Below, in pieces: positions 1 to 9,850 of a DNA stretch of 40,276 nt. Source of the DNA: Rhodospirillaceae bacterium (lineage in GTDB: Bacteria; Pseudomonadota; Alphaproteobacteria; Rhodospirillales; Casp-alpha2); contig NZRL01000164.1 of assembly GCA_002696205.1 (NCBI GenBank), positions 1 through 40,276 on the forward strand. Direction: 5' to 3'. Made by a program: the position numbers and the translations under genes. The notes beneath the pieces were generated by a model. That model was not told the DNA's origin and did no database searches. It worked only from the letters and a program-made list of their open reading frames with translations. Every line of letters starts with the position of its first letter. Position 1 is the stretch's first letter.

Positions 1-932
1 ACCGAGAAGGTATGCGGGCAATCCGTTTCCGTCAGCTTCGCCAGTTCCAGAACCGCGCCGATCAGGGCCTCGGTTTCCAGCGACCGGCCGGCTTCCACGT
101 CCTGCAGCATCGAGGTCTTGTGCGCCCCGACACTTTCGGCGCCGTTGATGCGTTTCTCAATGGTATGGCGGAAGGTGATGCCGAGCTTCTCGGCGACGAT
201 CTGCGCCTCTTCCATCATCTGCTGCGCCAGCAGCCGGGTTTCCGGGAACTGGCAGATGTCGACCAGGGTCGCATGGGTCAGGGCGCTGATCGGGTTGAAG
301 CTGAGATTGCCCCAGGCCTTGAGCCAGATTTCCGAACGGATATCGTCGAGCACGCGCGATCGGAAACCGGCCCCCTCGAGCAATTGTTTAAGTTTTTCAA
401 CGCGTTCGCTTTCCGATCCGTCCAATTCGCCGATCGGGAAACGGTCGCCTTCGACGTGATGGATGACACCCGGTTCGGTCACCGCGGCAGCCGGATAAAC
501 GACGCAGCCGATGATCCGGTCGCCGTCGATGTACTTGGTCAGCACGCCATCCGGGTCCAGGCTTTCCAACTGCTTGCCGTCGTGCGGGCCGCCATGATTG
601 TGGAAATACCACCACGGAATGCCGTTCTGGACGGTCATGATCATGGTGTCCGGGCCCATCAGGGCGTCCATTTCCTTGGCCACCAGTTCCAGATAGTGGG
701 CCTTGAGGCCGAGGATCACCAGGTCCTGTTCGCCCGCATCGGCGCATTTTTCGTAGGCCTTGACCTGGGCGACGTGCTCCGAGCCGTCCTCCCAAATCAG
801 TTTCAGGCCGTTCTGACGGATGGCCTGCAGATGCGGCCCCTGGTCGATGACGCTGACTTCGTTTCCGGCCAGCGCCAATTTGGCGCCCATAAGGCCGCCG
901 ATGGCGCCCGCGCCGATCACGCATACACGCAT
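1..932 (-). CDS. Ketopantoate reductase-like protein (ApbA/PanE family), 3' end truncated by window edge
   Basis: Minus-strand translation from ATG at 930-932 reads MRVCVIGAGAIGGLMGAKLALAGNEVSVIDQGPHLQAIRQNGLKL..., a Rossmann GxGxxG start, with ...LKAWGNLSFNPISALTHAT... typical of PanE/ApbA. Absent from the ORF track because it has no stop inside the window. Confidence 0.85.
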   Translation of the reverse strand, partial: MRVCVIGAGAIGGLMGAKLALAGNEVSVIDQGPHLQAIRQNGLKLIWEDGSEHVAQVKAYEKCADAGEQDLVILGLKAHYLELVAKEMDALMGPDTMIMTVQNGIPWWYFHNHGGPHDGKQLESLDPDGVLTKYIDGDRIIGCVVYPAAAVTEPGVIHHVEGDRFPIGELDGSESERVEKLKQLLEGAGFRSRVLDDIRSEIWLKAWGNLSFNPISALTHATLVDICQFPETRLLAQQMMEEAQIVAEKLGITFRHTIEKRINGAESVGAHKTSMLQDVEAGRSLETEALIGAVLELAKLTETDCPHTFS

Positions 933-1020
933 GATGTTCTCCCTTTGAGTTGTTGTCCCTGCGGCCGGGTCCGTTGCGATGCGGGCCCGTGTGCTTGGGT
1001 TCAGTCTAGTTGCTGTCGGT

Positions 1021-1794
1021 CTAATTGTTAAACGTGTTGCGCAGCGTCCCGATCCCGTCGATCACGATCTCGACGGTATTGCTCGGCTCCTTCATGGTGC
1101 CGACGCCGACGTTGGTGCCGCAGGCGATGACGTCGCCCGGCTCCAGCGTCACGTCGTGGGAAATCTCGCTGACCAGCTTGGCCGGCGTGCGCAGCATGTC
1201 GGAAACCGGATAATTCTGCCGCTCGTCGCCGTTGAGGATCGTCTTCACGGTCAGCTTCATGGGATCCAGGCCCGTGGCGATGACCGGGCCAAGCGGACCG
1301 AAGGTGTCGAAGCTCTTGGACCGGGTCCATTGATCGAAGGTGCCGTCGCGCTTCAGGATTTCCGCCGCCGTCACGTCGTTGACGCAGGTATAGCCGAACA
1401 CGTAATCCAGGGCCTCGGCCTCGCCGACGTTTTTACAGCGTTTGCCGATGACGATGCCCAACTCACCTTCATAGACGACCTTGCCGTCGTAGCTGGCCGG
1501 CCGTTCGATGGCGGTCTCCGTGGCAGTGATCGAATTGTTGGTCTTGATGAACCACAACGGCTCCTCCGGCCGTTCGCCGCCCATCTTTTCCCGCATGGTG
1601 TTGTAGTTGTTCCAAAGGGCGACCATCTTGCCGGGCTTGATCGGCGCCAGGACTGTAACGTCAGACAAATTGACGGTCTCACCGGTCGCCGCGGCGCCGG
1701 CGATCATGTCGCCGGAATGCACGGTAATGGTTTCGCCGTCCAACGTGCCGAAGCCTTCCGCACCCTGGTGTTCGTACCTGATCCACAAAGTCAT
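1021..1794 (-). CDS. Fumarylacetoacetate hydrolase (FAH) family protein
   Basis: MTLWIRYEHQGAEGFGTLDG...YEGELGIVIGKRCKNV...YVFGYTCVNDVTA...GDVIACGTNVGVG; FAH fold motifs. The longer ORF start at 1863 looks spurious. Confidence 0.85.
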   Translation of the reverse strand: MTLWIRYEHQGAEGFGTLDGETITVHSGDMIAGAAATGETVNLSDVTVLAPIKPGKMVALWNNYNTMREKMGGERPEEPLWFIKTNNSITATETAIERPASYDGKVVYEGELGIVIGKRCKNVGEAEALDYVFGYTCVNDVTAAEILKRDGTFDQWTRSKSFDTFGPLGPVIATGLDPMKLTVKTILNGDERQNYPVSDMLRTPAKLVSEISHDVTLEPGDVIACGTNVGVGTMKEPSNTVEIVIDGIGTLRNTFNN

Positions 1795-1854
1795 TCTTCT
1801 GTTTCCCCACGATATCGTTGTGCCCGCACCGGCCGGCACTGACCTGAGCGGGAT

Positions 1855-1862
1855 TGTATACA
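1855..1862. promoter_or_regulatory. Candidate GntR/FCD operator TGTATACA upstream of FAH gene
   Basis: 8-bp palindrome in context GGATTGTATACATCCC, about 60 bp upstream of the FAH-family start. Confidence 0.3.
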
Positions 1863-2033
1863 TCCCAAACGGGGACAGACCTTAGCCATCGCCGTACGCC
1901 CCATCAACAACAGGCGTTGACGCAGCGCAGCAATACCAGGGGATTTTCCTGATCGTGGAATAACCGGCACATCCGGCGGCTGCACCGCCGGGCACAAAAG
2001 CCGAAGACAGGCCCCGGAACCGAGTGCCGAAAC

Positions 2034-2888
2034 CTAGTGGTGGAAGAGAACCGGAATGTCTGCGTTTTCCACCACGTACTGGGTGACGCCGCCGATCTTG
2101 AAATCATGGCGGCGGGCATGGGCATACCCCCCCATCAGCAACAGATCGACCCCGTTGTCCGCACAGGCCTTCAACAGCGCCTGCCCGATTTCATGGGGGT
2201 TGCTTTTCAGGACGATGGTCTCGCTGTCCTGACCGTGCCAACGCAGATAATCGGCCAGGTCCGATGCCGGCAGGTCGTCGCCATGGACTTCCGGCGCCGA
2301 CAGGATGATGACCTTGTCCGCCGTCTCGACGATGGGGCGGGAGGTCGTGACCGCGGCCGAAACCTCGGGCGAGCCGTTCCAGGCGATGGCGATGGTCTTG
2401 CCGATCTCGGAGATATCCTTGGGCGGAATGCTGACCACGGGTTTGCCCGTTTCCATCAACGCCGCCTCGAAGGTATTGACGCCCAACTGCCCATCGGGCC
2501 GGGCGACGAAGATGACATCGGTCAGCCGCCCGCGCCGCGAGACGACGGCGGCCTGGCGGCCCTTTTCCTCACGCCAGGAGGCGCTGACGCCGGTCATGCC
2601 GCTGCGTGGCTCGGCGATATTCGCCACGCCCATCTTGTCACAATATTCTTCGTAGAGTTTTTTGACCCGGGCCTCTTCCTCAGCCGCGTGGGTTTCGGCG
2701 ATGTCGTTGACGACGTCACGAACCCCGGCCAGCGTGGCGCCGTAGGCCAGCATGTCTTTCGAGCCCATCCGCGCATGGACGACGTCGATATGGGCATCGA
2801 ACTTCTTGGCCAAAGCGACGGCGGCGTTCAGAACCTGTTCGCCCTTTCCGTCACCTCGTACCGGCACCAGGATATTGCGTATGGTCAT
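2034..2888 (-). CDS. Universal stress protein, tandem UspA domains
   Basis: MTIRNILVPVRGDGKGEQVLNAAVALAKKFDAHIDVVHAR... and C-terminal GVDLLLMGGYAHARRHDFKIGGVTQYVVENADIPVLFHH. Confidence 0.85.
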   Translation of the reverse strand: MTIRNILVPVRGDGKGEQVLNAAVALAKKFDAHIDVVHARMGSKDMLAYGATLAGVRDVVNDIAETHAAEEEARVKKLYEEYCDKMGVANIAEPRSGMTGVSASWREEKGRQAAVVSRRGRLTDVIFVARPDGQLGVNTFEAALMETGKPVVSIPPKDISEIGKTIAIAWNGSPEVSAAVTTSRPIVETADKVIILSAPEVHGDDLPASDLADYLRWHGQDSETIVLKSNPHEIGQALLKACADNGVDLLLMGGYAHARRHDFKIGGVTQYVVENADIPVLFHH

Positions 2889-2966
2889 GGACGTCCTCCC
2901 GTCGCGCCCGGTCGGCCCCGGCCAACTGGCCGGGACCGCCGGAATATTGTCAGGTCTTCTCGAGGC

Positions 2967-4643
2967 TTAGAACAGGCCCTCGATTTGGCCCTGATCGTTC
3001 AGGTAGATGTTGTTCGCCGAAGGCACCTTGGGCAGGCCCGGCATGGTCATGATCTCACCGGTCAGGGCGACGATGAATTCCGCCCCGGCCGACAACCGCA
3101 CCTCGCGCAGGGCGACGCTATGGCCGGTCGGCGCGTTTTTCAGGTTCGGATCGGTCGAGAAGGAATACTGCGTCTTGGCCATGCAGACCGGGAAGTTCCC
3201 GAAGCCGGCGGCTTCCCAATCCTTGAGCTGATTGCGGATTTTGCTGTCGGCCGTAACTTCTTCCGCCCGGTAGATTTCCTTGGCGATCGTTTCGATCTTC
3301 TGGAACAGCGGCATCTCGTCGGGATAGAGCGGCTTGAAGTCCGCTTGGCCGGAATCGGCCAGTTCGACCACATGCTCGGCCAGCGCCGCCGTACCGGCGC
3401 TGCCGTCGGCCCAATGGGTCGCGATGAAGGCCTTCACGCCCTGGGATTCGGCGGCCTCTTTCACCGCGTTCAGTTCGGCATCCGTATCGGTGATGAAGTT
3501 GTTGATCGAGACCGTCACCGGCACGCCGAACTTCTTCATGTTCTCGATGTGACGCAGCAGGTTGCCGCAACCTTTCTTGACGGCTTCGACGTTTTCCGTG
3601 CCCAGCTCGTCCTTGGCCACGCCGCCGTGCATCTTGAGCGCGCGAACCGTGGCGACGATAACCGCCGCCGCGGGCTTCAGGCCGGCCTTGCGGCACTTGA
3701 TGTCGAAGAACTTCTCGGCGCCCAGGTCAGCGCCGAAGCCGGCTTCGGTGACCACATAGTCGGCCAGCTTCAACGCCGACTTGGTCGCGATGACCGAGTT
3801 ACAGCCGTGCGCGATGTTGGCGAACGGGCCGCCGTGGATGAAGGCCGGGTTGTTTTCCAACGTCTGCACCAGGTTCGGCGCGATGGCTTCCTTGAGCAAC
3901 ACCGACATCGGGCCCGGACCCTTGACGTCGCGGGCATAGATCGATTCCCGCTGGCGGTTCTGGCCGATGATCATTTTGCCGATCCGGTCTGTCAGGTCCT
4001 TCAGGTTGTTGGACAGACAGAAGATCGCCATGATTTCCGAGGCGACGACGATGTCGAACCCGTCTTCGCGGGGGAAGCCGTTGGCGACGCCACCCAGCGA
4101 GTTGGTGATCTGGCGCAACGCGCGGTCGTTCATGTCGACGACACGCTTGAAGGCGACGCGGCGGTTATCGATGGCCGGCTCATGCCCCCAATAGATGTGG
4201 TTGTCGATCAGGGCGGCCAGCAGGTTATGGGCGATGCCGATGGCGTGGAAATCGCCGGTGAAGTGAAGGTTGATGTCCTCCATGGGAACGACCTGGGCAT
4301 AGCCGCCGCCGGCGGCGCCACCCTTCATGCCGAAGCACGGACCCAAGCTGGGTTCGCGGATGCAGATCATCGCCTTCTTGCCGATCTTGTTCAGGCCGTC
4401 GCCCAGACCGACGGTCGTCGTGGTCTTGCCTTCGCCGGCCGGCGTCGGGGTCACGGCGGTGACCAGGATCAGCTTACCGTCGGGGTTGCCCTCCAACGAC
4501 TGCAGGTACTCCATGTCCACCTTGGCCTTGTGCGGGCCGTATTGCAGAAGCGCGTCGGCGGGAATGCCCAGCTTTTCGGCACCGACCTCGGCGATCGGCT
4601 TCATGGTGGCTTCGCGGGCGATTTCGATATCACTTTTCGGCAT
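2967..4643 (-). CDS. fhs: Formate--tetrahydrofolate ligase
   Basis: 558 aa with [69 protein letters not shown], a highly characteristic Fhs sequence. Confidence 0.97.
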   Translation of the reverse strand: MPKSDIEIAREATMKPIAEVGAEKLGIPADALLQYGPHKAKVDMEYLQSLEGNPDGKLILVTAVTPTPAGEGKTTTTVGLGDGLNKIGKKAMICIREPSLGPCFGMKGGAAGGGYAQVVPMEDINLHFTGDFHAIGIAHNLLAALIDNHIYWGHEPAIDNRRVAFKRVVDMNDRALRQITNSLGGVANGFPREDGFDIVVASEIMAIFCLSNNLKDLTDRIGKMIIGQNRQRESIYARDVKGPGPMSVLLKEAIAPNLVQTLENNPAFIHGGPFANIAHGCNSVIATKSALKLADYVVTEAGFGADLGAEKFFDIKCRKAGLKPAAAVIVATVRALKMHGGVAKDELGTENVEAVKKGCGNLLRHIENMKKFGVPVTVSINNFITDTDAELNAVKEAAESQGVKAFIATHWADGSAGTAALAEHVVELADSGQADFKPLYPDEMPLFQKIETIAKEIYRAEEVTADSKIRNQLKDWEAAGFGNFPVCMAKTQYSFSTDPNLKNAPTGHSVALREVRLSAGAEFIVALTGEIMTMPGLPKVPSANNIYLNDQGQIEGLF

Positions 4644-4732
4644 GGTTTCCTCTCGTGTCCCTCTTTGGGGATCTCTTGGATTGCCCTGGTCGTATCTCCC
4701 AGGGGACGTGATGCGGTGCCGGGCGGTGGATG

Positions 4733-5656
4733 CTAGGCGCCCAGAACCTTCCCTGTCTTGAGGCCGGCTTTGGCCACGTAGTCCGCTGCAGTGATCTTCT
4801 TGTCGTCGTGGGGGCGAAGGCGCATGACCTTGACGGCCCCGCCCGTCGCGGCGACCAGGATGTGGTCCTCCTCGATGGCCACGACCTCGCCCGGCTTGCC
4901 GCCGGTGTCGCCGTCGACGCGGCGCGCGTCGAAGATGGCCAGTTCATTGCCGTCGATGGTCGTCCAGGCGCCCGGCTGCGGGTTGCAGCCACGGATCTGG
5001 TTGTAGACGTCGGCGACGGGCTTGGACCAATCGATCTCCATGTCCTTCTTGCGGCACCAGGATTCGTAGGTCGCTTCGTCTTCGTTCTGGGGGATTTTCG
5101 GCGGGTTGCCGGCCTTCACCATGTCGATGGCTTCCAGCATCATCTCGACGCCGCGGTCGAAGATCTTGCCGAAATAGATATCGCCCAGGGTATCGTCCGG
5201 GCCGATGGCAACCTTGTCCTGGTGCAGGATGAAGCCTTCGTCCAGGCCGTCGTCCGGCCAGAAAATGGTGATCCCCGTTTCCGTCGCCCCGCCGATGATC
5301 GGCCAGTTGATCGACGACGGCCCCCGGTGCTTGGGCAGCAACGACGGGTGGAAACAGATCGACCCATGGGTCGGAATGTCGCGGGCCTCTTCCGGAACGA
5401 AGATGATCATATAGGCCATGACCATCAGGTCGGCGTTCAGCGACCGGATGTGGTCGAGGACTTCCTTGTCCGTGTAGTTGGGCGGCTGGAACAGGGGCAG
5501 GCCCTTTTCGACGGCGAATTCCTTCACCGGGTCGACGGGCTTGCCTTCCTTGTCCGGCGCGCAGAACACGCCGACGATTTCGTCCTCGCCCTTTTCCAGG
5601 ATCTTTTCCAACGTGGCCTTGCCGAAGGCCTGCTGGCCGTTAAGGATCAAACGCAT
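4733..5656 (-). CDS. Stand-alone formyltransferase resembling the 10-formyl-THF hydrolase domain of ALDH1L1 / methionyl-tRNA formyltransferase fold
   Basis: 307 aa with [44 protein letters not shown] (catalytic H and D motifs) and C-terminal subdomain ...[29 protein letters not shown]. Confidence 0.9.
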   Translation of the reverse strand: MRLILNGQQAFGKATLEKILEKGEDEIVGVFCAPDKEGKPVDPVKEFAVEKGLPLFQPPNYTDKEVLDHIRSLNADLMVMAYMIIFVPEEARDIPTHGSICFHPSLLPKHRGPSSINWPIIGGATETGITIFWPDDGLDEGFILHQDKVAIGPDDTLGDIYFGKIFDRGVEMMLEAIDMVKAGNPPKIPQNEDEATYESWCRKKDMEIDWSKPVADVYNQIRGCNPQPGAWTTIDGNELAIFDARRVDGDTGGKPGEVVAIEEDHILVAATGGAVKVMRLRPHDDKKITAADYVAKAGLKTGKVLGA

Positions 5657-5723
5657 TTTCTGTTTCCTCTCCTTGGGATTGGGAGTTCGTGCCGCCGGTC
5701 GGCGTCGGGTCCGATGGATGCGG

Positions 5724-6971
5724 TCAGACCGCGCCCACGTCCTTGGCCGCCGCGATCTCGTCTTCGTTCATGCCGAGAATTTCGGACAGGATTTCATCCG
5801 TGTGCTCGCCCAGAAGCGGCGAACGCGCCACGTCGGCCGGGCAATCGGACAATTTGATCGGGCAGCCGACCGTCAGGTAGGCGCCGCGTTCCGGATGATC
5901 GACCTCGACGATGGTGCCGGTGTCGCGCAGGCTCGGCTCCTCGGCCAATTCCTTCATGCTGAGGATCGGGCCGACGGGGATGTTCAGCGGGTTGCAGATT
6001 TCCATGACCTCGAACTTGGTCTTGGTCGTCGTCCAATCCTCGATCGCGCCGAACATCTCGTTCAGCTTCGGCAGGCGCGCTTCCGGGGTCGCCCATTCGG
6101 GGTCTTCCTTCCACTCGGGCTTGCCGATGACGTCGCAGATGTTCTTCCACACCGCCGCCTGGGTAATGAAGTAGGTATAGGCGTCGGGGTCGTTCTCCCA
6201 GCCCTTGCACTTCAGGATGCGGCCCGGCTGACCGCCGCCGGAATCGTTGCCCGCGCGCGGCGTCGCCTCGCCGAAGGGAATGCCTTCGGAGAACTGGGAA
6301 TATTCCTTGAGCGGGCCCGCCTTCAGGCGCTGCTGATCGCGCAGCTTGACGCGGCAAAGGTTGAGGACGGAATCCTGCATGGCGCATTCGACGCGCTGGC
6401 CCTTGCCGGAATGGGTCCGCTGGTAAAGTGCGGTGACGATCCCCAGCGCCAGATGCAGGCCCGTTCCGCTATCGCCGATCTGAGCCCCCGTGACCATCGG
6501 CGTTTCGCCCAGCATGCCCGTCGTCGAGGCCGAACCGCCGGCGCATTGCGCGACGTTTTCATAGACCTTGCAGTCCGAATAGGGACCGGGGCCGAAGCCT
6601 TTGACCGAGGCATAGATCATGCGCGGGTTGATTTCCTGGATTTTCTCCCAGGAAAAGCCCATGCGGTCGAGCGCGCCCGGGGCGAAGTTCTCGACCATCA
6701 CGTCGCATTCCTCGATCAGGCGGGTGAAGATCGCCTTGCCCTCGTCCGATTTGGTGTTCAGCGTCACCGACCGCTTGTTGTGGTTCAACATGGTGAAATA
6801 GAGCGAGTCGGCACCCGGGACGTCGACCAACTGTTTGCGCGTGGCGTCACCGACACCGGGGCGCTCCACCTTGATCACGTCGGCCCCGAACCAGGCCAGC
6901 AATTGGGTACAGGTGGGACCCGACTGCACGTGGGTCATGTCCAGGATTTTGACGCCTTCGAGAGCTTTCAT
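5724..6971 (-). CDS. frc: Formyl-CoA:oxalate CoA-transferase (class III CoA transferase)
   Basis: 415 aa with [48 protein letters not shown]...[13 protein letters not shown]; directly downstream of oxc. Confidence 0.95.
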   Translation of the reverse strand: MKALEGVKILDMTHVQSGPTCTQLLAWFGADVIKVERPGVGDATRKQLVDVPGADSLYFTMLNHNKRSVTLNTKSDEGKAIFTRLIEECDVMVENFAPGALDRMGFSWEKIQEINPRMIYASVKGFGPGPYSDCKVYENVAQCAGGSASTTGMLGETPMVTGAQIGDSGTGLHLALGIVTALYQRTHSGKGQRVECAMQDSVLNLCRVKLRDQQRLKAGPLKEYSQFSEGIPFGEATPRAGNDSGGGQPGRILKCKGWENDPDAYTYFITQAAVWKNICDVIGKPEWKEDPEWATPEARLPKLNEMFGAIEDWTTTKTKFEVMEICNPLNIPVGPILSMKELAEEPSLRDTGTIVEVDHPERGAYLTVGCPIKLSDCPADVARSPLLGEHTDEILSEILGMNEDEIAAAKDVGAV

Positions 6972-7011
6972 GATGCGTTCCTGTTTTTCTGATTTGATCT
7001 GATGTGCGGCG

Positions 7012-8754
7012 TTACTTCTTGGCGACGACGCTTTGCGGATTGAGGTTGCCGATCCGGCCGCTTTCCGTGCCGGCCTTTTCGTCGATGACCGCGTTGACCA
7101 GGGTCGGCTTGCCCGACTTGAGGGCTTCGGTCACGGCCTGCAGAAGTTCATCCGGCGAGGTGGCATTGACGCCGACGCCGCCGAAGGCTTCCATCATCGT
7201 GTCGTAACGCGCGTCCTTGACGAACACGGTCGGGGCCACGTCCGAACCGCCCGTCGGGTTGACGTCCGTGCCGCGGTAGATGCCGCCGTTGTTGAACACG
7301 ACGACGCAGACCGGCAGGTCGTAGCGGCAGATCGTTTCGATCTCCATGCCCGAGAAGCCGAAGGCCGAGTCGCCTTCGATGCAGAGAACCGGATGGCCCG
7401 TTTCCACGGCGGCGCCGATGGCCTGGCCCATGCCGATGCCCATGACGCCCCAGGTGCCGACGTCCAGGCGCTTGCGCGGCTTGAACATGTCGATAATGGA
7501 GCGGGCGAAATCCAGAGTGTTGGCGCCTTCGTTCACCAGGATCATTTCCGGGTTGTCGGCGACGACCTTTTTCAGAGCGCCCAAGGCACCGTGGTAATCC
7601 ATCGGCACGTTGTTGTTCTGCAGACGTGGGGCCATTTTCTCGACATTGGCGTCGCGCTTGGCCTTGACCGCGTCGGTCCAGACCGCCGGCGGGGCCTTCC
7701 AATCGCCGCCCATGCCGTCGAGCAGAGCCTGGACACAGGAGGCGATATCGCCGACCAGCGGGGCCGCGATTTCGACGTTGGAATCCATTTCCTTGGGCTC
7801 GATATCGATATGGACGAACTTCTTCGGCGCGGTGCCCCATTGCTTGCCCTTGCCGTGGCTGAGCAGCCAGTTAAGGCGGGCACCGATCATCAGAACCGCG
7901 TCCGATTCCTTCAGCACCAGCGACCGCGCGGCACCCGCATATTGATCATGGGTGTCCGGCAACAGGCCCTTGGCCATGCTCATGGCGATGTAAGGGATGC
8001 CCGATTTCTCGACCAGTTCCTTGATGGCATCGTCGGCCTGGGCATAGGCAGCGCCCTTGCCCAAAATGATCAGCGGCTTTTCCGCCGACTTCAGAACGTC
8101 CAGCGCGCGGGCGACGGCGTCCGGCGCCGGCAGCTGCGCCGGGGCCGGGTCGATGACCTTGACCAGGGACGCCGCACCGGCGGCGGCTTCCATCGTCTGG
8201 CCCAGCAGCGCCGCCGGAATGTCCAGGTAGACCCCGCCCGGGCGGCCGGAGACGGCCGCGCGGATGGCACGGGCGACCGCAATGCCGATGTCTTCGGCGT
8301 GCAGCACGCGATAGGCGGCCTTGCACAGCGGCTTGGCGACGGCGAGTTGATCCATTTCCTCGTAATCGCCCTGCATCAGGTCGACGATTTCCCGTTCGGA
8401 CGAACCGGACATCAGGATCATCGGGTAGCAGTTGGTCGTGGCATGGGCCAGGGCCGTCAGGCCGTTGAGGAAGCCCGGCGCCGAAACCGTCAGGCAGACG
8501 CCCGGTTTCTTGGTGAGGTAGCCCGCGATGGCGGCGGCATACCCGGCGTGCTGCTCATGGCGGAACGACAACACCCGCATGCCTTCGGCCTGCATCATGC
8601 GGCCCAGGTCGGTGATCGGAATCCCCGGCACGTTGTAGATGGTGTTGATGTCGTTGAGTTTCAGCGCATCGATGATCAGGTGAAAGCCGTCGGTCAGGTC
8701 CACCGCTTCCGCGTCGTTGGTTTCCTGTCCCATGTTGGCTGCCGTTTCGCCCAT
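7012..8754 (-). CDS. oxc: Oxalyl-CoA decarboxylase (ThDP-dependent)
   Basis: 580 aa with [71 protein letters not shown] and a [14 protein letters not shown]...NNGGIYRG ThDP motif; next to frc. Confidence 0.96.
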   Translation of the reverse strand: MGETAANMGQETNDAEAVDLTDGFHLIIDALKLNDINTIYNVPGIPITDLGRMMQAEGMRVLSFRHEQHAGYAAAIAGYLTKKPGVCLTVSAPGFLNGLTALAHATTNCYPMILMSGSSEREIVDLMQGDYEEMDQLAVAKPLCKAAYRVLHAEDIGIAVARAIRAAVSGRPGGVYLDIPAALLGQTMEAAAGAASLVKVIDPAPAQLPAPDAVARALDVLKSAEKPLIILGKGAAYAQADDAIKELVEKSGIPYIAMSMAKGLLPDTHDQYAGAARSLVLKESDAVLMIGARLNWLLSHGKGKQWGTAPKKFVHIDIEPKEMDSNVEIAAPLVGDIASCVQALLDGMGGDWKAPPAVWTDAVKAKRDANVEKMAPRLQNNNVPMDYHGALGALKKVVADNPEMILVNEGANTLDFARSIIDMFKPRKRLDVGTWGVMGIGMGQAIGAAVETGHPVLCIEGDSAFGFSGMEIETICRYDLPVCVVVFNNGGIYRGTDVNPTGGSDVAPTVFVKDARYDTMMEAFGGVGVNATSPDELLQAVTEALKSGKPTLVNAVIDEKAGTESGRIGNLNPQSVVAKK

Positions 8755-8834
8755 TCCTCGGTACTCCCTTTCGTTTTTTCTAAGGCTCTGTTCCCTGCTC
8801 CCCGCCGCTGCGAGCCGGCGGGCGCATCGAAGGA

Positions 8835-9563
8835 TCAGTCCAGATAGTCCACGTATTTTTCGACATGCCGGGCCAGGTTCATGGAATGCTCCCGGACCAG
8901 ACGTTCAGCAAGTTCGGCGTCCCGGTTTTCAAGCGCCTCGATGATATGCATGTGGTCGATCACCGACCGCCGCGCCCGATCGGCCTCGCCGATGGTGCGG
9001 GCCCGGATCGAGCGCATGTGAATGAAGAGATTGTCGGCCATTTCCTGGATCAACTGGCAGCCGCCGAGCCGCAGGATCGCCTGATGGAACCGGATGTTCT
9101 TGGACGAATACTCGTCGATATGGGCCTTGGCTTCCTCGCTCTCGACCTCGGCGAACAGCGTGCGCAGACCTGCGATCTCCTCGTCCGAGGCGACTTCCGT
9201 TGCAAGCCGTGCCGCCATGCTTTCCAGCGCCGCCCAGACGGTGATCATTTCCATGATCTCGCGCTTGGTCTTGCGGACGATGAACACGCCCTTGCGCGGC
9301 ACGATGTGGACCAGGCCTTCCTGCTCCAAACGGGCAAGCGCCTCGCGGATCGGCGTCCGGCTGATTTCCAATTGTTCGGAAAGCTTGCGTTCGTCGAGGC
9401 GCAGTTCCGCGTCCTCGGCGTAGATGTTCATGGAGGTGATCGCCTGTTTCAAGGAATCGTAGATGCGGTCCTTGAGCGAGAAATTGGCGTCGATCGGCTG
9501 CACGACCAGACCGGACGAGCCGGCGGCGTCGGTTTCAGCGATGGTTTCGGCTTCTCTTTCCAT
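8835..9563 (-). CDS. GntR-family transcriptional regulator, FCD (FadR) subfamily
   Basis: w[44 protein letters not shown] plus an all-alpha C-terminal domain ...[11 protein letters not shown]...[27 protein letters not shown]. Confidence 0.93.
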   Translation of the reverse strand: MEREAETIAETDAAGSSGLVVQPIDANFSLKDRIYDSLKQAITSMNIYAEDAELRLDERKLSEQLEISRTPIREALARLEQEGLVHIVPRKGVFIVRKTKREIMEMITVWAALESMAARLATEVASDEEIAGLRTLFAEVESEEAKAHIDEYSSKNIRFHQAILRLGGCQLIQEMADNLFIHMRSIRARTIGEADRARRSVIDHMHIIEALENRDAELAERLVREHSMNLARHVEKYVDYLD

Positions 9564-9729
9564 GACCCTGCTTTCAAGTCATCCTGGCCCGAGACATCCG
9601 TGATCCGGAATTCGTCTCTGCCGGGATGCCCCCGTTGATCCCCCGTGTTGATCCCGATGCCGGCGTCGTTGCGGGCCGCTCTCCGCCGATGGCCGGCGGC
9701 ATGGCCCGAGGGTATAGCCCCTTTCTCTG

Positions 9730-9746
9730 TGGTATACAATACACCA
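9730..9746. promoter_or_regulatory. Candidate GntR/FCD operator TGGTATACAATACACCA
   Basis: Upstream of the GntR/oxc genes; overlaps a possible -35 (minus TTGTAT at 9734-9739) that lies 17 bp from TATACC (9711-9716). Confidence 0.4.
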
Positions 9747-9850
9747 GAACCCACAAAACCGGCATTCCAGACCGTCCGTCGAACCTCCTTCGCCGCCTTG
9801 CGCCGCCGGGCCGATCGAACCGGCCCTCGGCGGCATGGCGGCCTGTCACG

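Noticed and set aside
12-1842. Plus-strand ORFs of 339 and 287 aa
   Set aside because: Antisense to the PanE-like and FAH genes, with typical shadow-frame composition.
1973-1991. CCGGCGG-CTGCA-CCGCCGG hairpin as a rho-independent terminator for usp
   Set aside because: Perfect 7-bp stem but no T-run on the minus strand; not called as a terminator.
2037-4736. 899-aa plus-strand ORF
   Set aside because: Antisense to usp and fhs; no recognisable domain, composition typical of the antisense frame of GC3-rich genes (D/R/G/H/Q-rich). The minus-strand genes have unmistakable family motifs.
7033-8847. 604-aa plus-strand ORF
   Set aside because: Complete antisense of oxc; no domain signal.
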